The notes under the pieces: model-generated
Told to the model about the DNA's origin: nothing
The model's database searches: none
What the model saw: only the letters and a program-made list of their open reading frames with translations
Assembly (NCBI GenBank): GCA_019247335.1
Contig: JAFAPB010000084.1
Location: forward strand, 1-36,591
Reading direction: 5' to 3'
Length of the DNA stretch: 36,591 nt
DNA from: Candidatus Kaiserbacteria bacterium
GTDB taxonomy: Bacteria; Patescibacteriota; Minisyncoccia; Phycocordibacterales; UBA2100
Program-made: the position numbers and the translations under genes
In this document: piece after piece, positions 1 through 8,915 of the stretch
Position numbering within the stretch: the stretch's first letter is position 1
Layout of the letters: the number at the start of each line of letters is the position of its first letter

Positions 1-1069
1 TTTCCTTCTGCAAAAATTCGCTCATGAGCGAAAGTCCTGCAGCCTCATTGGGTCCGCCGCGCCGAACAAACACTTTAATGTCCGCATCGCGTAATTCCTG
101 TGCGCCCTCGGTGAGCGCATCGATAATTCCGGCAAACGTTTTTTTCACGTCGGTGAAATTTGCGACGCCGCCGGCGATAACAAGCGCTTTTTTCGGGGCC
201 TTCGAGTCGAGGAGGAGCTGCACGATCTCGCGCGCGTATAAATACGTCTCCTCGCGCGACGGCCCGCCGCTGTACTCGCCGTAATTGCCGACGCGGTCGC
301 TCATGCCTTCGAGCGCCGCCTCATCTGCGATCACGATCGATCCCCCACCACCTGAGAGGAGAAAAAAGAGCGCGCCGTCGGGGTTGAGCACCGAGAGCTT
401 GAGCGAGGCCGGAGTCGTCGCCGCGAGCGCCTCGATGCGTTCCTCTGCCGGATGTTTTGCGCGTGTTTTCACCACATTCGCCGCGCTCCACGTGCCGCGC
501 ACGAAAAATTCGCCGGCACTGTCGACAAGCAGCGCGGCATCGAGCAGATACGCCGATCCGTCTTTCACAACAAGCGGGTTGATTTCGAGAAAAGCGAACT
601 GATTTTTCTCGAACGCATCGTAAAGCATTCGAAGAAATTCGCCGGGAAGGCCGGTCGTACGCGCGGTTTCCTCTATATCGGCAGGACTCGTAATCGTATG
701 TTGAGCGACCTTTTCAGGATGCGCCTCGATATCGACGCCACCCTCTGCGGCGTGCAGTAGGCGCAGTCCCTCGCGAACGCGCTCCAGTGAGAGGTACTGC
801 TCTTCCGAAGCTTCATGCGAAAAGTACGGCTCGCCCAAAAATCGGTTAAATCCTCTCGCTTCCCACTCTTTCATCCGTGCAGCGGCAGTCTCGCCATCCA
901 CATCGATCGCGATGAGCCCCTGCTTGAAGCGCTTTTTCACCCCCTGATCGACTTTCACAACCCACTGCCCTTTCGGCAACGCGTCTTTTGAAGAAAGCGC
1001 GATGCCCTGGTAGGCATCGCCGAGAATGAGGCGTTTCGCCTTATATTCGCTCAATTTAACCCGCGCCAT
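1..1069 (-). CDS. ATP-citrate lyase ATP-grasp (SCS-beta-like) subunit, 3' end outside window
   Basis: The reading frame is open from ATG at 1069 to the left edge (356 residues), so the C-terminus is missing. The N-terminal half is an ATP-grasp domain, with FLEINPLVV followed by YLLDAALLVD. The second half has the citrate-binding-domain signatures NYGEYSGGPS, then a Thr-Tyr-containing helix, and VFVRRGGPN, which match the N-terminal part of eukaryotic ATP-citrate lyase and the small subunit of two-subunit bacterial enzymes. The family cleaves citrate with CoA and ATP to acetyl-CoA and oxaloacetate, together with a larger catalytic subunit; that partner, if present, would be to the left. The start follows the GNAT stop by one nucleotide (TGATATG), implying one transcript. 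A succinyl-CoA synthetase beta subunit is the main alternative, but the RRGGPN and YGEYSG motifs favour the lyase. Confidence 0.8.
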   Translation of the reverse strand, partial: MARVKLSEYKAKRLILGDAYQGIALSSKDALPKGQWVVKVDQGVKKRFKQGLIAIDVDGETAAARMKEWEARGFNRFLGEPYFSHEASEEQYLSLERVREGLRLLHAAEGGVDIEAHPEKVAQHTITSPADIEETARTTGLPGEFLRMLYDAFEKNQFAFLEINPLVVKDGSAYLLDAALLVDSAGEFFVRGTWSAANVVKTRAKHPAEERIEALAATTPASLKLSVLNPDGALFFLLSGGGGSIVIADEAALEGMSDRVGNYGEYSGGPSREETYLYAREIVQLLLDSKAPKKALVIAGGVANFTDVKKTFAGIIDALTEGAQELRDADIKVFVRRGGPNEAAGLSLMSEFLQKE

Positions 1070-1070
1070 A

Positions 1071-1664
1071 TCAGCTCTTTACGAGCAATATGCGTCCGTT
1101 TTCCGCGCGTCGACCGTAATTGACGAAGCCGAGCTTTTCGGTGAGCGCGAGGACCTGCACATTGTCCTGATTGGTCTGCATCCAGAGGCGCCGCTCGGGA
1201 GCGAGGCGGTGATACGCGTTCCACGCGAAATTGAAAAAGGGCCGCATGAGGCCCTTGCCGCGATGCGGTATGTACGAGCGAAGTGCGGTCGTGTCCCAAT
1301 CGCCCGAGATATCGGTGATCGTCTGTTCGCTATCGGTCGGGACCGGCTTTGGGCCGAACCAGATGAGCGCGGCAAGCTGCTGCGCTCCGTCGACGAGCGC
1401 GAACGGCACTCGCCCCTGCGAGTACCACTCTTCGTATGAATTCAGACCGAATCGCTCGTGGTCGGAGGTCTTCGATTGCAATTCCGTGTCCGACTGGTCG
1501 AGCGCGCGCGCCTTGAGCTGTGCGGCAAGGTCTTCGGTGAGCCCCGCGACGATCGTAAAAAATTCTCCGGTTTTCGCGCGCAGCTTCCCGAGTGCGATCG
1601 AGGCGTATAGGGGGATCGTAAGGTCAGTGAGCTCCGCGAGTGTTTCGACGTCCGGCATTGCCAT
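1071..1664 (-). CDS. GNAT-family N-acetyltransferase-like protein
   Basis: A protein of about 197 residues whose C-terminal third looks like the acetyl-CoA-binding part of the GNAT fold. An RGKG segment resembles the pyrophosphate-binding loop (R/Q-x-x-G-x-G/A), followed by a helix and then N-x-D-N-V-x-A-L-x-L-x-E-K-L-G-F, the usual GNAT ending. The substrate cannot be read. A longer frame begins with TTG at 1694, but ATG at 1664 or 1658 (Met-Pro-Asp-Val) is a more natural start; I chose 1664. It lies 1 nt before the ATP-citrate-lyase-like gene and 2 nt or more after recO, so it is probably part of the same leftward operon. The link to citrate metabolism is positional only. Confidence 0.7.
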   Translation of the reverse strand: MAMPDVETLAELTDLTIPLYASIALGKLRAKTGEFFTIVAGLTEDLAAQLKARALDQSDTELQSKTSDHERFGLNSYEEWYSQGRVPFALVDGAQQLAALIWFGPKPVPTDSEQTITDISGDWDTTALRSYIPHRGKGLMRPFFNFAWNAYHRLAPERRLWMQTNQDNVQVLALTEKLGFVNYGRRAENGRILLVKS

Positions 1665-1696
1665 GAGCGTACCGCTAAGGACGGGGCCTTGCAATA

Positions 1697-2272
1697 TTAG
1701 AGCTGCGTCTGCGCGATCGCGCGGTTGATCGAGGCGAGCAGTTTCTCGCGCATCGCTTCCGCTTCCGTGAGGTGCTCGCCGGCGTAGGCGGTGTGAGTGA
1801 AGAGCGCGGTCTCGAGGGCCTCCGCCGAAAGATACCCGAGCGCGTAGAGTACGCGTGCGACGCAGACAATCTCGATCGTCGCGAACGATTCGACATGGTC
1901 GCGCATGAGCGCGTCGTGCGCCTCGGCAAGCGCCGCAAAGAGATATTCGTTCTGCTCCTCCCCGTGCACGAGCCGGACCGTAAGTTCAGCGATGCGTGCG
2001 AACGCGGAAACGCCGAGCGGATCGCGGCCCGCTATATGTACCGCATTCGCTCCCGCCGCGCGCCAGCCGCGGCGCCCTTTGACGAGCGAAACGAACGAGC
2101 GCGTGTAGATCTGGACCGCATAGCGCATTTTTGAGTTTTCCGCGCGTACCGCGCTTCCGCGGGCGCGCAGGAGTCCGAAATCGCGCGTGTAGAAAAGGAG
2201 TGTTCGGTCCGCTTCCCCGCTTTCCTTTGCGCCCAAGACGAGCGCTTCGGTCGTATATTTCTGATACATCAA
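1697..2272 (-). CDS. recO: DNA repair protein RecO
   Basis: The first 80 residues form the RecO N-terminal OB fold: a T-E-A-L-V-L-G segment, then E-A-D-R-T-L-L-F-Y-T-R-D-F-G-L-L-R-A-R-G-S-A-V-R, the family hallmark, and a helical C-terminal half. RecO loads RecA on SSB-coated DNA in the RecFOR gap-repair pathway. At 191 residues it is shorter than typical proteobacterial RecO, and I see no zinc-binding cysteine cluster. Two Met codons open the frame. The start overlaps the ileS stop by 4 nt, so translation is probably coupled to ileS. Confidence 0.9.
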   Translation of the reverse strand: MMYQKYTTEALVLGAKESGEADRTLLFYTRDFGLLRARGSAVRAENSKMRYAVQIYTRSFVSLVKGRRGWRAAGANAVHIAGRDPLGVSAFARIAELTVRLVHGEEQNEYLFAALAEAHDALMRDHVESFATIEIVCVARVLYALGYLSAEALETALFTHTAYAGEHLTEAEAMREKLLASINRAIAQTQL

Positions 2273-5130
2273 TCGAATTGTATCTCGGTATTCGTCGTCT
2301 TCAGAATCTGGGCCGCGTGCTTCTCAAGGATGGCGCGATCCTCCGCGGAGAATGAAGCACGATAGGTGGCCGGCTCGCCCGGCTTCAGATTCTGCGCCTT
2401 ACGATATGCCTGGATCTCGCGGACCGTCTTACGAACGAAACCTTCTTCTTTCAATTCCGGTGTGATGGATGTGTCGAGCGAGAGGCCCGGTGTCGGCGTG
2501 AACGCGACCTCTTTCACATTGACCTCGTCTTTGATGAGTTCGACGTATTCCGCGATACGAGAGACGTTTTCAGAGAGCGCGTCCTGCATGCCGAGCGTGA
2601 GGCGAGGCAACGGTTGGCGCACGTTGATGCCGGCCGTTTCCCGCTCTTTCAGGGCCTGCGACACCACGGCGCGCACCGCGAACATGCGCGTCAAGATATC
2701 GGTCGCGTCGGCAGCAAGCGCCGGGATTTCGGGCCACCGCGAGAGATGTACGCTCTCCTCGTCCTCTGATTCGCGCACCGCCTGGAATAAATATTCAGCG
2801 TAGAACGGCATCGAAGGCGCGGTCACGCGCGAAAGGGTATGCAACACGTATCGCAAAGTAGCCAGCGCAGCCGTCTGATCCGGTCCTTCCTCTTTGAAGC
2901 GATCGCGCGAGCGTCGCAGGTACCAGACCGAGAGATCGTCGATAAAAAGCGGGAGCGCCCGCACCGCATCATCGAGCGCGTACGATTCGAGTCCGTCGGT
3001 CGTCTCCCCGATGAGCGCGGCGATGCGCGCGAGGATCCACTGATCCAGAATATGAGTGCTCGCGAAGCTGCGCGGTGTGCCGTCGGCGTAGAGTTTGTAG
3101 AACTCGAGCACGTTGTTGAGGCGCCCGATATTTTTCTTGAGCGTCTCGTCGACGCCGCTTTCCGAGAAGTTGAGATTTTCCGCTTTCAAAAGCGGCGACG
3201 AGAGCATGTAGAGGCGCAGCGCGTCCGCTCCGTATCGACTGATGACATCCATCGGATCGGGGTAGTTTTGCAATCGCTTCGACATTTTCTTGCCGTCTTC
3301 GGCGAGCACAATGCCGTGCGCGACCACATTTTGAAATGCATTCGTATCAAAGGTCGCGCCGGCAAGCACGTGTAAGTAGTAGAACCAGGCGCGGAATTGA
3401 CCCGTGTATTCGGTAATGAACTGCGCGGGGAAGGTCTTCTCGAACCGCTCTTTGTTCTCGAACGGGTAGTGCACCTGGCCGTACGGCATCGACCCCGAGT
3501 CGAACCAGGTGTCGAGCACGTCCGGTACGCGGTGCATGGTATTGCCGCACTCACACGGCACGGTTACCTCATCGATGATGTGCTTGTGGAGGTCATCGAT
3601 CTTCACGCCGCTCGCTTCTTCGAGCTCCGCGACAGAGCCGAAAACGCGCTGTTTTTTGCACGAATCGCAGACCCACATCGGGATCACGCTCGCCCAGAAT
3701 CGCTGGCGGCTGATGGACCAGTCGCGCGCTCCCTCGAGCCATTTTCCGAACAGTCCTTCCTTTATATGCGAAGGCGACCAATGCACATTTTGCGCGGTGC
3801 GCATGAGCTCGTCCTTGAGCTTCGTGACCGAAACGAACCAGGAACTGGTCGCATAATTAAGGAGTGGCGTGTCGCAACGCCAACAATGCGGATACGAGTG
3901 CGTAATATTCTCTTTCGCAAAAAACAGTCCGTGATCCTGTAAATATTTCAAAACGGCGATGTCGGTGGCAAGACGTACCTTATCTTCAGCATTCGGCTTT
4001 ACTTCCATGCCGGCAAAGTCCGTCACCTCCGGCTTCATCGTTCCGTCGAAATTAACGTGCTGCACGAACGGCAGATTATTTTCTTTCAAAAGCTCCCAGT
4101 CATCGGCGCCGAATGCTGGGGCTTCCTGCGCGATGCCCGTACCATCTTCCGCAGTAACAAAGTCAGCCGCATACACTTTCCAGCCGTTCTCACGATTCTT
4201 CAGATTCTGGTCCTTGGCGTAATAGTCGAACAGCGGCTCATATTCAATACCAACAAGTTTTTCGCCACTTATATAAGTCATCCCCGAACCGGTACCGCGT
4301 ATAACATTCGGTACCCGATTAAAAGCAAGGACGATATTTTTTGGTCGCTCATTATCTTCCGATTTGAAGTCTTTAACGAGGACGTATTGAATATTCTTAC
4401 CGACTGCTAAAGCAACGTTACCGGGCAGTGTCCATGGAGTAGTGGTCCACGCAAGAAGATAGGTATTTTCTGGCAAGCCATGTTTCCCCGGATTTTTAAC
4501 TTTAAATTGTACTGTTACGGCGATATCTTTGATGTCTTTGTAGCCCTCACTCACCTCCTGCTGGGAAAGTGTCGTCTCGCAGCGCGTGCAGATGTGCATC
4601 GAGCGGTAATCCTCGTAGACGAGCCCTTTGTCGTAGATCGTCTTGAAGACCCACCACACGCTCTCCATGTAGGGCTTATCCATCGTTCGATACGCGTGCT
4701 CCATATCGACCCAGCGCCCGGTGCGCGGGATGATCTTTTCCCACTCGTGCGCGTAGGTCATCACCTGCGCGCGGCATGCTTCGTTGAATTTTGCGATGCC
4801 GAAATTCTTGATGTCTTTCTTGTGCTTGAAGCCGAGCTGCTTCTCGACGATGTTCTCGATCGGGAGACCGTGACAGTCCCATCCCCAAACGCGAGGCACG
4901 CTGTATCCGCGCATCGTCTTGTAGCGCGGTATCACATCCTTGATGAGTCCCGTCACGATGTGTCCATAGTGCGGCAGTCCCGTGGCGAACGGTGGCCCAT
5001 CATAAAAAGCGTACTCACCGTTGGGCGCGTCCTGGGCAACCGATTTTTCGAAAATTTTGTTCTCGTTCCAAAAGGCGAGAATTGTTTCCTCGCGCTTGGC
5101 GACGTCCGATTTTTGCGGTGTTTCAGCCAT
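2269..5130 (-). CDS. ileS: Isoleucyl-tRNA synthetase, eukaryote-like (type 2)
   Basis: A full-length class I synthetase of 953 residues that attaches isoleucine to tRNA-Ile. The HIGH motif is HYGH in GLPHYGHIVTG (about residue 50), and the KMSKS loop is KKMSKRLQNYPDP. A CP1 editing domain lies between them, with TTTPWTLPGN. Cys pairs (CDSC near 490 and CECG near 530) form the zinc-binding insertion of the catalytic domain. KMSKR-x-x-NYPDP is characteristic of the eukaryotic/type 2 IleRS branch, often linked to mupirocin insensitivity; that consequence is inferred. About 4060-4545, encoding part of the editing domain, looks more AT-rich than the rest. The start is preceded by TGTTACGAT, an extended -10-like sequence about 10 nt upstream, and by no clear Shine-Dalgarno sequence. 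Confidence 0.96.
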   Translation of the reverse strand: MAETPQKSDVAKREETILAFWNENKIFEKSVAQDAPNGEYAFYDGPPFATGLPHYGHIVTGLIKDVIPRYKTMRGYSVPRVWGWDCHGLPIENIVEKQLGFKHKKDIKNFGIAKFNEACRAQVMTYAHEWEKIIPRTGRWVDMEHAYRTMDKPYMESVWWVFKTIYDKGLVYEDYRSMHICTRCETTLSQQEVSEGYKDIKDIAVTVQFKVKNPGKHGLPENTYLLAWTTTPWTLPGNVALAVGKNIQYVLVKDFKSEDNERPKNIVLAFNRVPNVIRGTGSGMTYISGEKLVGIEYEPLFDYYAKDQNLKNRENGWKVYAADFVTAEDGTGIAQEAPAFGADDWELLKENNLPFVQHVNFDGTMKPEVTDFAGMEVKPNAEDKVRLATDIAVLKYLQDHGLFFAKENITHSYPHCWRCDTPLLNYATSSWFVSVTKLKDELMRTAQNVHWSPSHIKEGLFGKWLEGARDWSISRQRFWASVIPMWVCDSCKKQRVFGSVAELEEASGVKIDDLHKHIIDEVTVPCECGNTMHRVPDVLDTWFDSGSMPYGQVHYPFENKERFEKTFPAQFITEYTGQFRAWFYYLHVLAGATFDTNAFQNVVAHGIVLAEDGKKMSKRLQNYPDPMDVISRYGADALRLYMLSSPLLKAENLNFSESGVDETLKKNIGRLNNVLEFYKLYADGTPRSFASTHILDQWILARIAALIGETTDGLESYALDDAVRALPLFIDDLSVWYLRRSRDRFKEEGPDQTAALATLRYVLHTLSRVTAPSMPFYAEYLFQAVRESEDEESVHLSRWPEIPALAADATDILTRMFAVRAVVSQALKERETAGINVRQPLPRLTLGMQDALSENVSRIAEYVELIKDEVNVKEVAFTPTPGLSLDTSITPELKEEGFVRKTVREIQAYRKAQNLKPGEPATYRASFSAEDRAILEKHAAQILKTTNTEIQFD

Positions 5131-5162
5131 ATTTTTGCTTATCGTAACAAAGAGGTTTCCGA

Positions 5163-5639
5163 TTAGCGACTCAGAAGCGCGCGAATCTGACCGATGAGTT
5201 TTTTATTATCTCCATCAAAATGTATCGCCTTCATGCCCGCATCCGTTGCTGCTGAGAGATTATCATCTTGGTCGTCAATATAAACTATATCTGGTGGTGC
5301 AGCGCCTATCTTTTCTGAAACGAGGATATAGGCGTTAGCTGTTTTTTTATCTACCCCAAGTTCATTTGCTGAGAAAATATGGTCAAACGTTTCTTCGAGA
5401 ACAGGTCGAACATGGGGATGATTCTGGATTATGTCCGTTGTAAAAATACTTACAGGATATATTCCTTTAAGAGAGCGGTAAAAATTGAGAAGTTCAGTGT
5501 TGAATTCGAAATAATTCAATATCTCGTACTCACCTCCGTACTCGGCATGCAATTTCTTATGTAGCGCGTTTAACCCGCCGGTGTAATTCGGGTCCTTTGG
5601 ATAAAAAAGTGTGCGCGAAAAGTCGGAAAGTACCATCAT
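5163..5639 (-). CDS. HAD-superfamily hydrolase-like protein with altered motif I
   Basis: A 158-residue single-domain protein with the haloacid dehalogenase pattern. Motif I is LSDFSRTL near residue 6; motif II is SIFTTD near 67; motif III is a Lys in KKTANAY near 98; motif IV is VYIDDQDDN near 120. A G-x-K-A-I-H-F segment follows, as in small HAD phosphatases. Motif I reads D-x-S-x-T rather than D-x-D-x-T, so the usual general acid is replaced by Ser; the nucleophile Asp is kept. The substrate is unknown. The gene is noticeably more AT-rich than argS (2 nt upstream) and most of ileS (downstream), suggesting separate acquisition. Met1 and Met2 are both possible starts. Confidence 0.75.
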   Translation of the reverse strand: MMVLSDFSRTLFYPKDPNYTGGLNALHKKLHAEYGGEYEILNYFEFNTELLNFYRSLKGIYPVSIFTTDIIQNHPHVRPVLEETFDHIFSANELGVDKKTANAYILVSEKIGAAPPDIVYIDDQDDNLSAATDAGMKAIHFDGDNKKLIGQIRALLSR

Positions 5640-5641
5640 AC

Positions 5642-7285
5642 TTACATCTGCTGCGGCGCGGGAATGCCGAGCGTCCAGAGACCCTTTTCCAGGGTCGCGC
5701 GTACCGCATCGACGATCGCCAGCTTATGTGGCGCCTCGCTCGAACCGTCCAAAATATGCACCTGTGCGTACCAGGAGTTGAAAGCGGAGGCGAGTTCGAT
5801 CAAATGATTGACCAAAAGGTGCGGCTCGAGCTTTTCCGCCGCATACGCGAGAGCATCCGGGAAGCGATGCAAGGTGCGCACGAGATCGGTCGCCTCTGCG
5901 TTCGGGTCGAGCTTCGCTTCAATGCCTTCGCTCCGGGCCCGCTCCATCACACCAGCCGCGCGCGCATGTGCATACTGCAAATACGGCCCCGAATCACCCT
6001 CGAGCGAGAGCGCGCGCTCGCGATCGAAGATGATGTCCTTGCCGGCCCCCTGTTTCAAAATCTGATATTTGATCGCGGCGACCGCGATACTCTGCGCGAG
6101 CCCTTCCGGATCGGCGGCGCGGCTTTCGCGCGCCCGCGCCTGCGCCGCTTCGGTGAGATCTTCGATAAGCGATTCGCCGGTGATCACATTTCCCTTGCGC
6201 GACGACATCTTCCCTTCCGCAAAGCGCATCATGCCGTGTGCGACGTGCGTCGTTTTCTCCGCGACCTTCGGCATGACGAATTCCATTGCCTTAAGAACGA
6301 CTTTGAAATAGTCGCTCTGCTCGCTCGCGGTCACGATGATCGATTCATTGAGATCCGGCACTTTTTCGAATTTCGCGCGATTGAGACCGAGTTCCTTCGC
6401 CTCATATGTGGGTAATCCTTTTGAAGTGAGAAAGACGCGCGTGTGCAGGCCGTACTTTTCGCCCGGGAAGATAACAGCGCCATCGCTCTCGGCAAAAACG
6501 CCTTTTTCTAAAAACTCACGAACGATCTTCGGCCCCTCCATGCCTTCGATGCCCTCGAAGAAATAAAAGTCGAACTTCGTGCCGAGAATCTTATAGATGG
6601 CTTCGAAATGCTCGAGCGACTCCCGCCGCCCGCGTTCGTACAATTCGTTGATAGCGGGATCGGTATGGTCGTATACCTGTTTATTGATGGTATCGATCGC
6701 TTCTTTATGCGCCTCATAGTGTTCGGATCCGTAGGTATACGCCGCGCCCCACGAGAGTTCGGGTTGCTGCATTTTGCCCCAGATCGCTTTGGCGACGTGC
6801 TGTCCTACGTCCCCTTGCCAGTTGGCGCGCACGACGCGCGCGCCACTCATTTCAATAAGGCGGGCTACGGATTCACCGATCGCGTTCGACATTAAATGTC
6901 CGATGTGGAATTCCTTGAAGGGATTCGGGTCGGTGTACTCGACCATGACCTTCTTGCCGTCTAGCGATGCGTTCTTTCCCCATGCTTCGCTCTCACGCGC
7001 GCGGTCGATCGCTTTCGCGAACGCAGCCTTGGCCAAAAAGAAATTGATGAACCCCGGTCCCGCTATCTCAACTTTTTCGACGCCTTCGATCGGGCCCACT
7101 TCGGCAACGAGCTTCTCGGCGAGCGCGCGGGGATTCGTGCCGGCAGCTTTCGCATAGCGAAGCGCCGTGCCGGTTGCATAATCGCCGTTCTTGAGCTCGG
7201 CAGGATGCTCCAGTTCGACGACCGCATCGGAAACGCCGACACGCTCAAGAGCGCGGCGCAAAGCCTCAGCGATCGTCGCTTTCAT
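5642..7285 (-). CDS. argS: Arginyl-tRNA synthetase
   Basis: A 547-residue class I synthetase that charges tRNA-Arg. Order of features: N-terminal additional domain, FKEFHIGHLMSN carrying the HIGH motif, catalytic Rossmann fold, GKMSSRKGN as the KMSKS-equivalent loop, and a C-terminal DALR anticodon-binding domain ending near PAPQQM. The frame extends upstream to 7423, but that part is antisense-like to tmk and low in family character, so ATG at 7285 (MKATIAEALRRAL) is chosen. TACAAT lies exactly 6 nt upstream of this ATG, so a leaderless transcript is likely, despite the gene lying only 16 nt after tmk. The HAD gene follows after 2 nt. Confidence 0.96.
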   Translation of the reverse strand: MKATIAEALRRALERVGVSDAVVELEHPAELKNGDYATGTALRYAKAAGTNPRALAEKLVAEVGPIEGVEKVEIAGPGFINFFLAKAAFAKAIDRARESEAWGKNASLDGKKVMVEYTDPNPFKEFHIGHLMSNAIGESVARLIEMSGARVVRANWQGDVGQHVAKAIWGKMQQPELSWGAAYTYGSEHYEAHKEAIDTINKQVYDHTDPAINELYERGRRESLEHFEAIYKILGTKFDFYFFEGIEGMEGPKIVREFLEKGVFAESDGAVIFPGEKYGLHTRVFLTSKGLPTYEAKELGLNRAKFEKVPDLNESIIVTASEQSDYFKVVLKAMEFVMPKVAEKTTHVAHGMMRFAEGKMSSRKGNVITGESLIEDLTEAAQARARESRAADPEGLAQSIAVAAIKYQILKQGAGKDIIFDRERALSLEGDSGPYLQYAHARAAGVMERARSEGIEAKLDPNAEATDLVRTLHRFPDALAYAAEKLEPHLLVNHLIELASAFNSWYAQVHILDGSSEAPHKLAIVDAVRATLEKGLWTLGIPAPQQM

Positions 7286-7291
7286 ACAGGG

Positions 7292-7297
7292 ATTGTA
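7292..7297 (-). promoter_or_regulatory. Candidate -10 element of argS (leaderless)
   Basis: TACAAT on the minus strand, with a 6-nt spacer to the argS ATG. A weak -35-like TCGAAA lies about 16 bp further upstream, inside tmk. Transcription would begin at the start codon. Confidence 0.5.
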
Positions 7298-7301
7298 CCG
7301 C

Positions 7302-7952
7302 CTAGCGCAGTTTTTTCGACACTTCGCGCCAGATGCGCTCATGGATCTCGCGCGGTGAAAGCAGTCGCCCCTTTTCGACGCAGGGAACACGTTTCCAGCC
7401 GGGACGTTTGGCAAGCTGCTCATAGAGCCGCGCCACCTCTTTTTGAAACGCGCGGTCGCGCTCGTTCTGATCTTTTTTCTTCCCCTCTTTGCTTAAAAGC
7501 CGCTGCGCGGCTGTCGTCGGCAGCGAGAGATAGAGGACGAGATCTGGCTTCGGCACGCCGAGCTGTTTGTATTCGAGATCTTCGAAAAATTTCTGGAACT
7601 TCGCTCGCTCGCTCGGTTTGCATTTGGCGGCGCCGAACGCGAGCGCGCTCGTCGTGTAGCGATCGCAAATGACGGGACCCTTCTTGAGCGCTTGCTGCAG
7701 CTGCGGGAGCGCGACCGCGCGATCGAGCGCGTACGGTATCGACGTAAGGTATGCGTCGAGATTTCGAAAATCACCGTGCTTTCCTTGCAGGCTCTCGCGA
7801 ATAATATTGCCGACCGGTGTGCCGTAGCGGGGGAAGCTAAAAACACTCGCCGCGCGGCCTTCTTTTTTGAGCCGCGCGGAAAGTAGCTTTACTTGCGTCG
7901 CCTTGCCGGCGCCGTCGATGCCTTCGAGGACGATGAGAGGATTACGCCGCAT
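7302..7952 (-). CDS. tmk: Thymidylate kinase (dTMP kinase)
   Basis: A 216-residue P-loop kinase that converts dTMP to dTDP. The P-loop is [11 protein letters not shown] near residue 9, in the GKATQ variant found in one dTMP kinase subgroup. The nucleoside site motif [13 protein letters not shown] lies near residue 95, and a Lys-rich lid ([13 protein letters not shown]) near 150. [11 protein letters not shown] (about 40-50) is the F-P-x-R/Y segment contacting the substrate. The start overlaps the 3' end of rplK by 11 nt. It occupies the place where rplA usually follows rplK. Confidence 0.93.
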   Translation of the reverse strand: MRRNPLIVLEGIDGAGKATQVKLLSARLKKEGRAASVFSFPRYGTPVGNIIRESLQGKHGDFRNLDAYLTSIPYALDRAVALPQLQQALKKGPVICDRYTTSALAFGAAKCKPSERAKFQKFFEDLEYKQLGVPKPDLVLYLSLPTTAAQRLLSKEGKKKDQNERDRAFQKEVARLYEQLAKRPGWKRVPCVEKGRLLSPREIHERIWREVSKKLR

Positions 7953-8361
7953 CGATACCCATACTGCGCGCGGTGCCCGCGATGATCTTCTTCGCCTGTT
8001 CGAGATCGGAGGCGTTCAGATCTTCCATCTTCTCTTTCGCGATGTCTTCGAGCTGCTGCTTCGAGAGCTTGCCGACTTTATTCTGCGGCTTATGCGAGCC
8101 CTTCTCGAGATTGAGCGCTTTCAAAATCAGGCGCGAGGCCGGCGGCTTTTTGACGATGAAGGAGAACGTGCGGTCCTTGTAGACGGTGAGGACGACCGGA
8201 ACGATCTGACCCATCATCGGGCGCGTCTGCTGGTTGAATTGATTGACGAATTCGCCGATATTCACGCCCGCCGGGCCGAGCGCCGTGCCGACCGGCGGCG
8301 CGGGCGTCGCGGCGCCCGCCGCGATCTGGAGCTTGATCATTTTTGTGATTTCTTTTGCCAT
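7942..8361 (-). CDS. rplK: Large ribosomal subunit protein uL11
   Basis: A 139-residue protein of standard length. The N-terminal domain carries [17 protein letters not shown], the uL11 signature near residues 20-37, and the C-terminal RNA-binding domain has [18 protein letters not shown] and a G-T-A-R-S-M-G-I ending. uL11 binds 23S rRNA at the GTPase-associated centre. The order secE-nusG-rplK is the conserved bacterial one, but rplA does not follow: tmk overlaps the end instead. Confidence 0.97.
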   Translation of the reverse strand: MAKEITKMIKLQIAAGAATPAPPVGTALGPAGVNIGEFVNQFNQQTRPMMGQIVPVVLTVYKDRTFSFIVKKPPASRLILKALNLEKGSHKPQNKVGKLSKQQLEDIAKEKMEDLNASDLEQAKKIIAGTARSMGIDAA

Positions 8362-8368
8362 AGGAATT

Positions 8369-8914
8369 TTATACGCGCTGCACCTGATCGGCTTCGAGCT
8401 CGACCGGCGTTTCGCGTCCGAACATCGGAACTAAGACTTTAACCTTTCCGCGCTCTTCGTCAATCTCTCCCACCTTGCCTTCGAGATCCTTAAACGGGCC
8501 GTCGATGATAATAACCGCATCGCCGGGCGCGAGATCGATCGCGTGGCGCACCGTGTCCCCTTCCGAGCGGCGGAGGATCTTTTCGACTTCCTCGGGAGAG
8601 AGCGGGACGGCCTGATTCGCCGTGCCGACGAAACCGGTCACCTGCGGCGTGTTGCGCACGACCGACCACGCATCGTCGGTCGCGATCATATCGACGAGCA
8701 CGTAGCCCGGAAATATCTTTTCTTTCGTCTCGGTGCGGCGCCCGTTCTTGATCTTGATCTTCTTCTCGGTCGGCACGACGACGTTAAAGATCTGCTCGCC
8801 CATGCCGAAAGACTCGATGCGCTGCTTCAGATTGCGCGCGACCGCGTCCTCATAACCTGAATAGGTGTGCACCGCATACCACTGCCTTTCCTGTCCGTAC
8901 GTCTGTTTCGCCAT
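8369..8914 (-). CDS. nusG: Transcription elongation/termination factor NusG
   Basis: A 181-residue NusG. The NGN domain begins with [13 protein letters not shown] and includes [11 protein letters not shown] (about 73-83). The KOW domain is near the C-terminus, with [18 protein letters not shown]. The factor binds RNA polymerase and links it to Rho or the ribosome. The frame runs open upstream to 9154, overlapping secE; ATG at 8914 is chosen because homology begins there and the secE stop precedes it by one nucleotide (TAATATG). Confidence 0.96.
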   Translation of the reverse strand: MAKQTYGQERQWYAVHTYSGYEDAVARNLKQRIESFGMGEQIFNVVVPTEKKIKIKNGRRTETKEKIFPGYVLVDMIATDDAWSVVRNTPQVTGFVGTANQAVPLSPEEVEKILRRSEGDTVRHAIDLAPGDAVIIIDGPFKDLEGKVGEIDEERGKVKVLVPMFGRETPVELEADQVQRV

Positions 8915-8915
8915 A

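Noticed and set aside
5597-6415. Plus-strand frame of 272 codons opposite argS
   Set aside because: Antisense shadow of argS in a high-GC gene, with no family character or ribosome-binding site.
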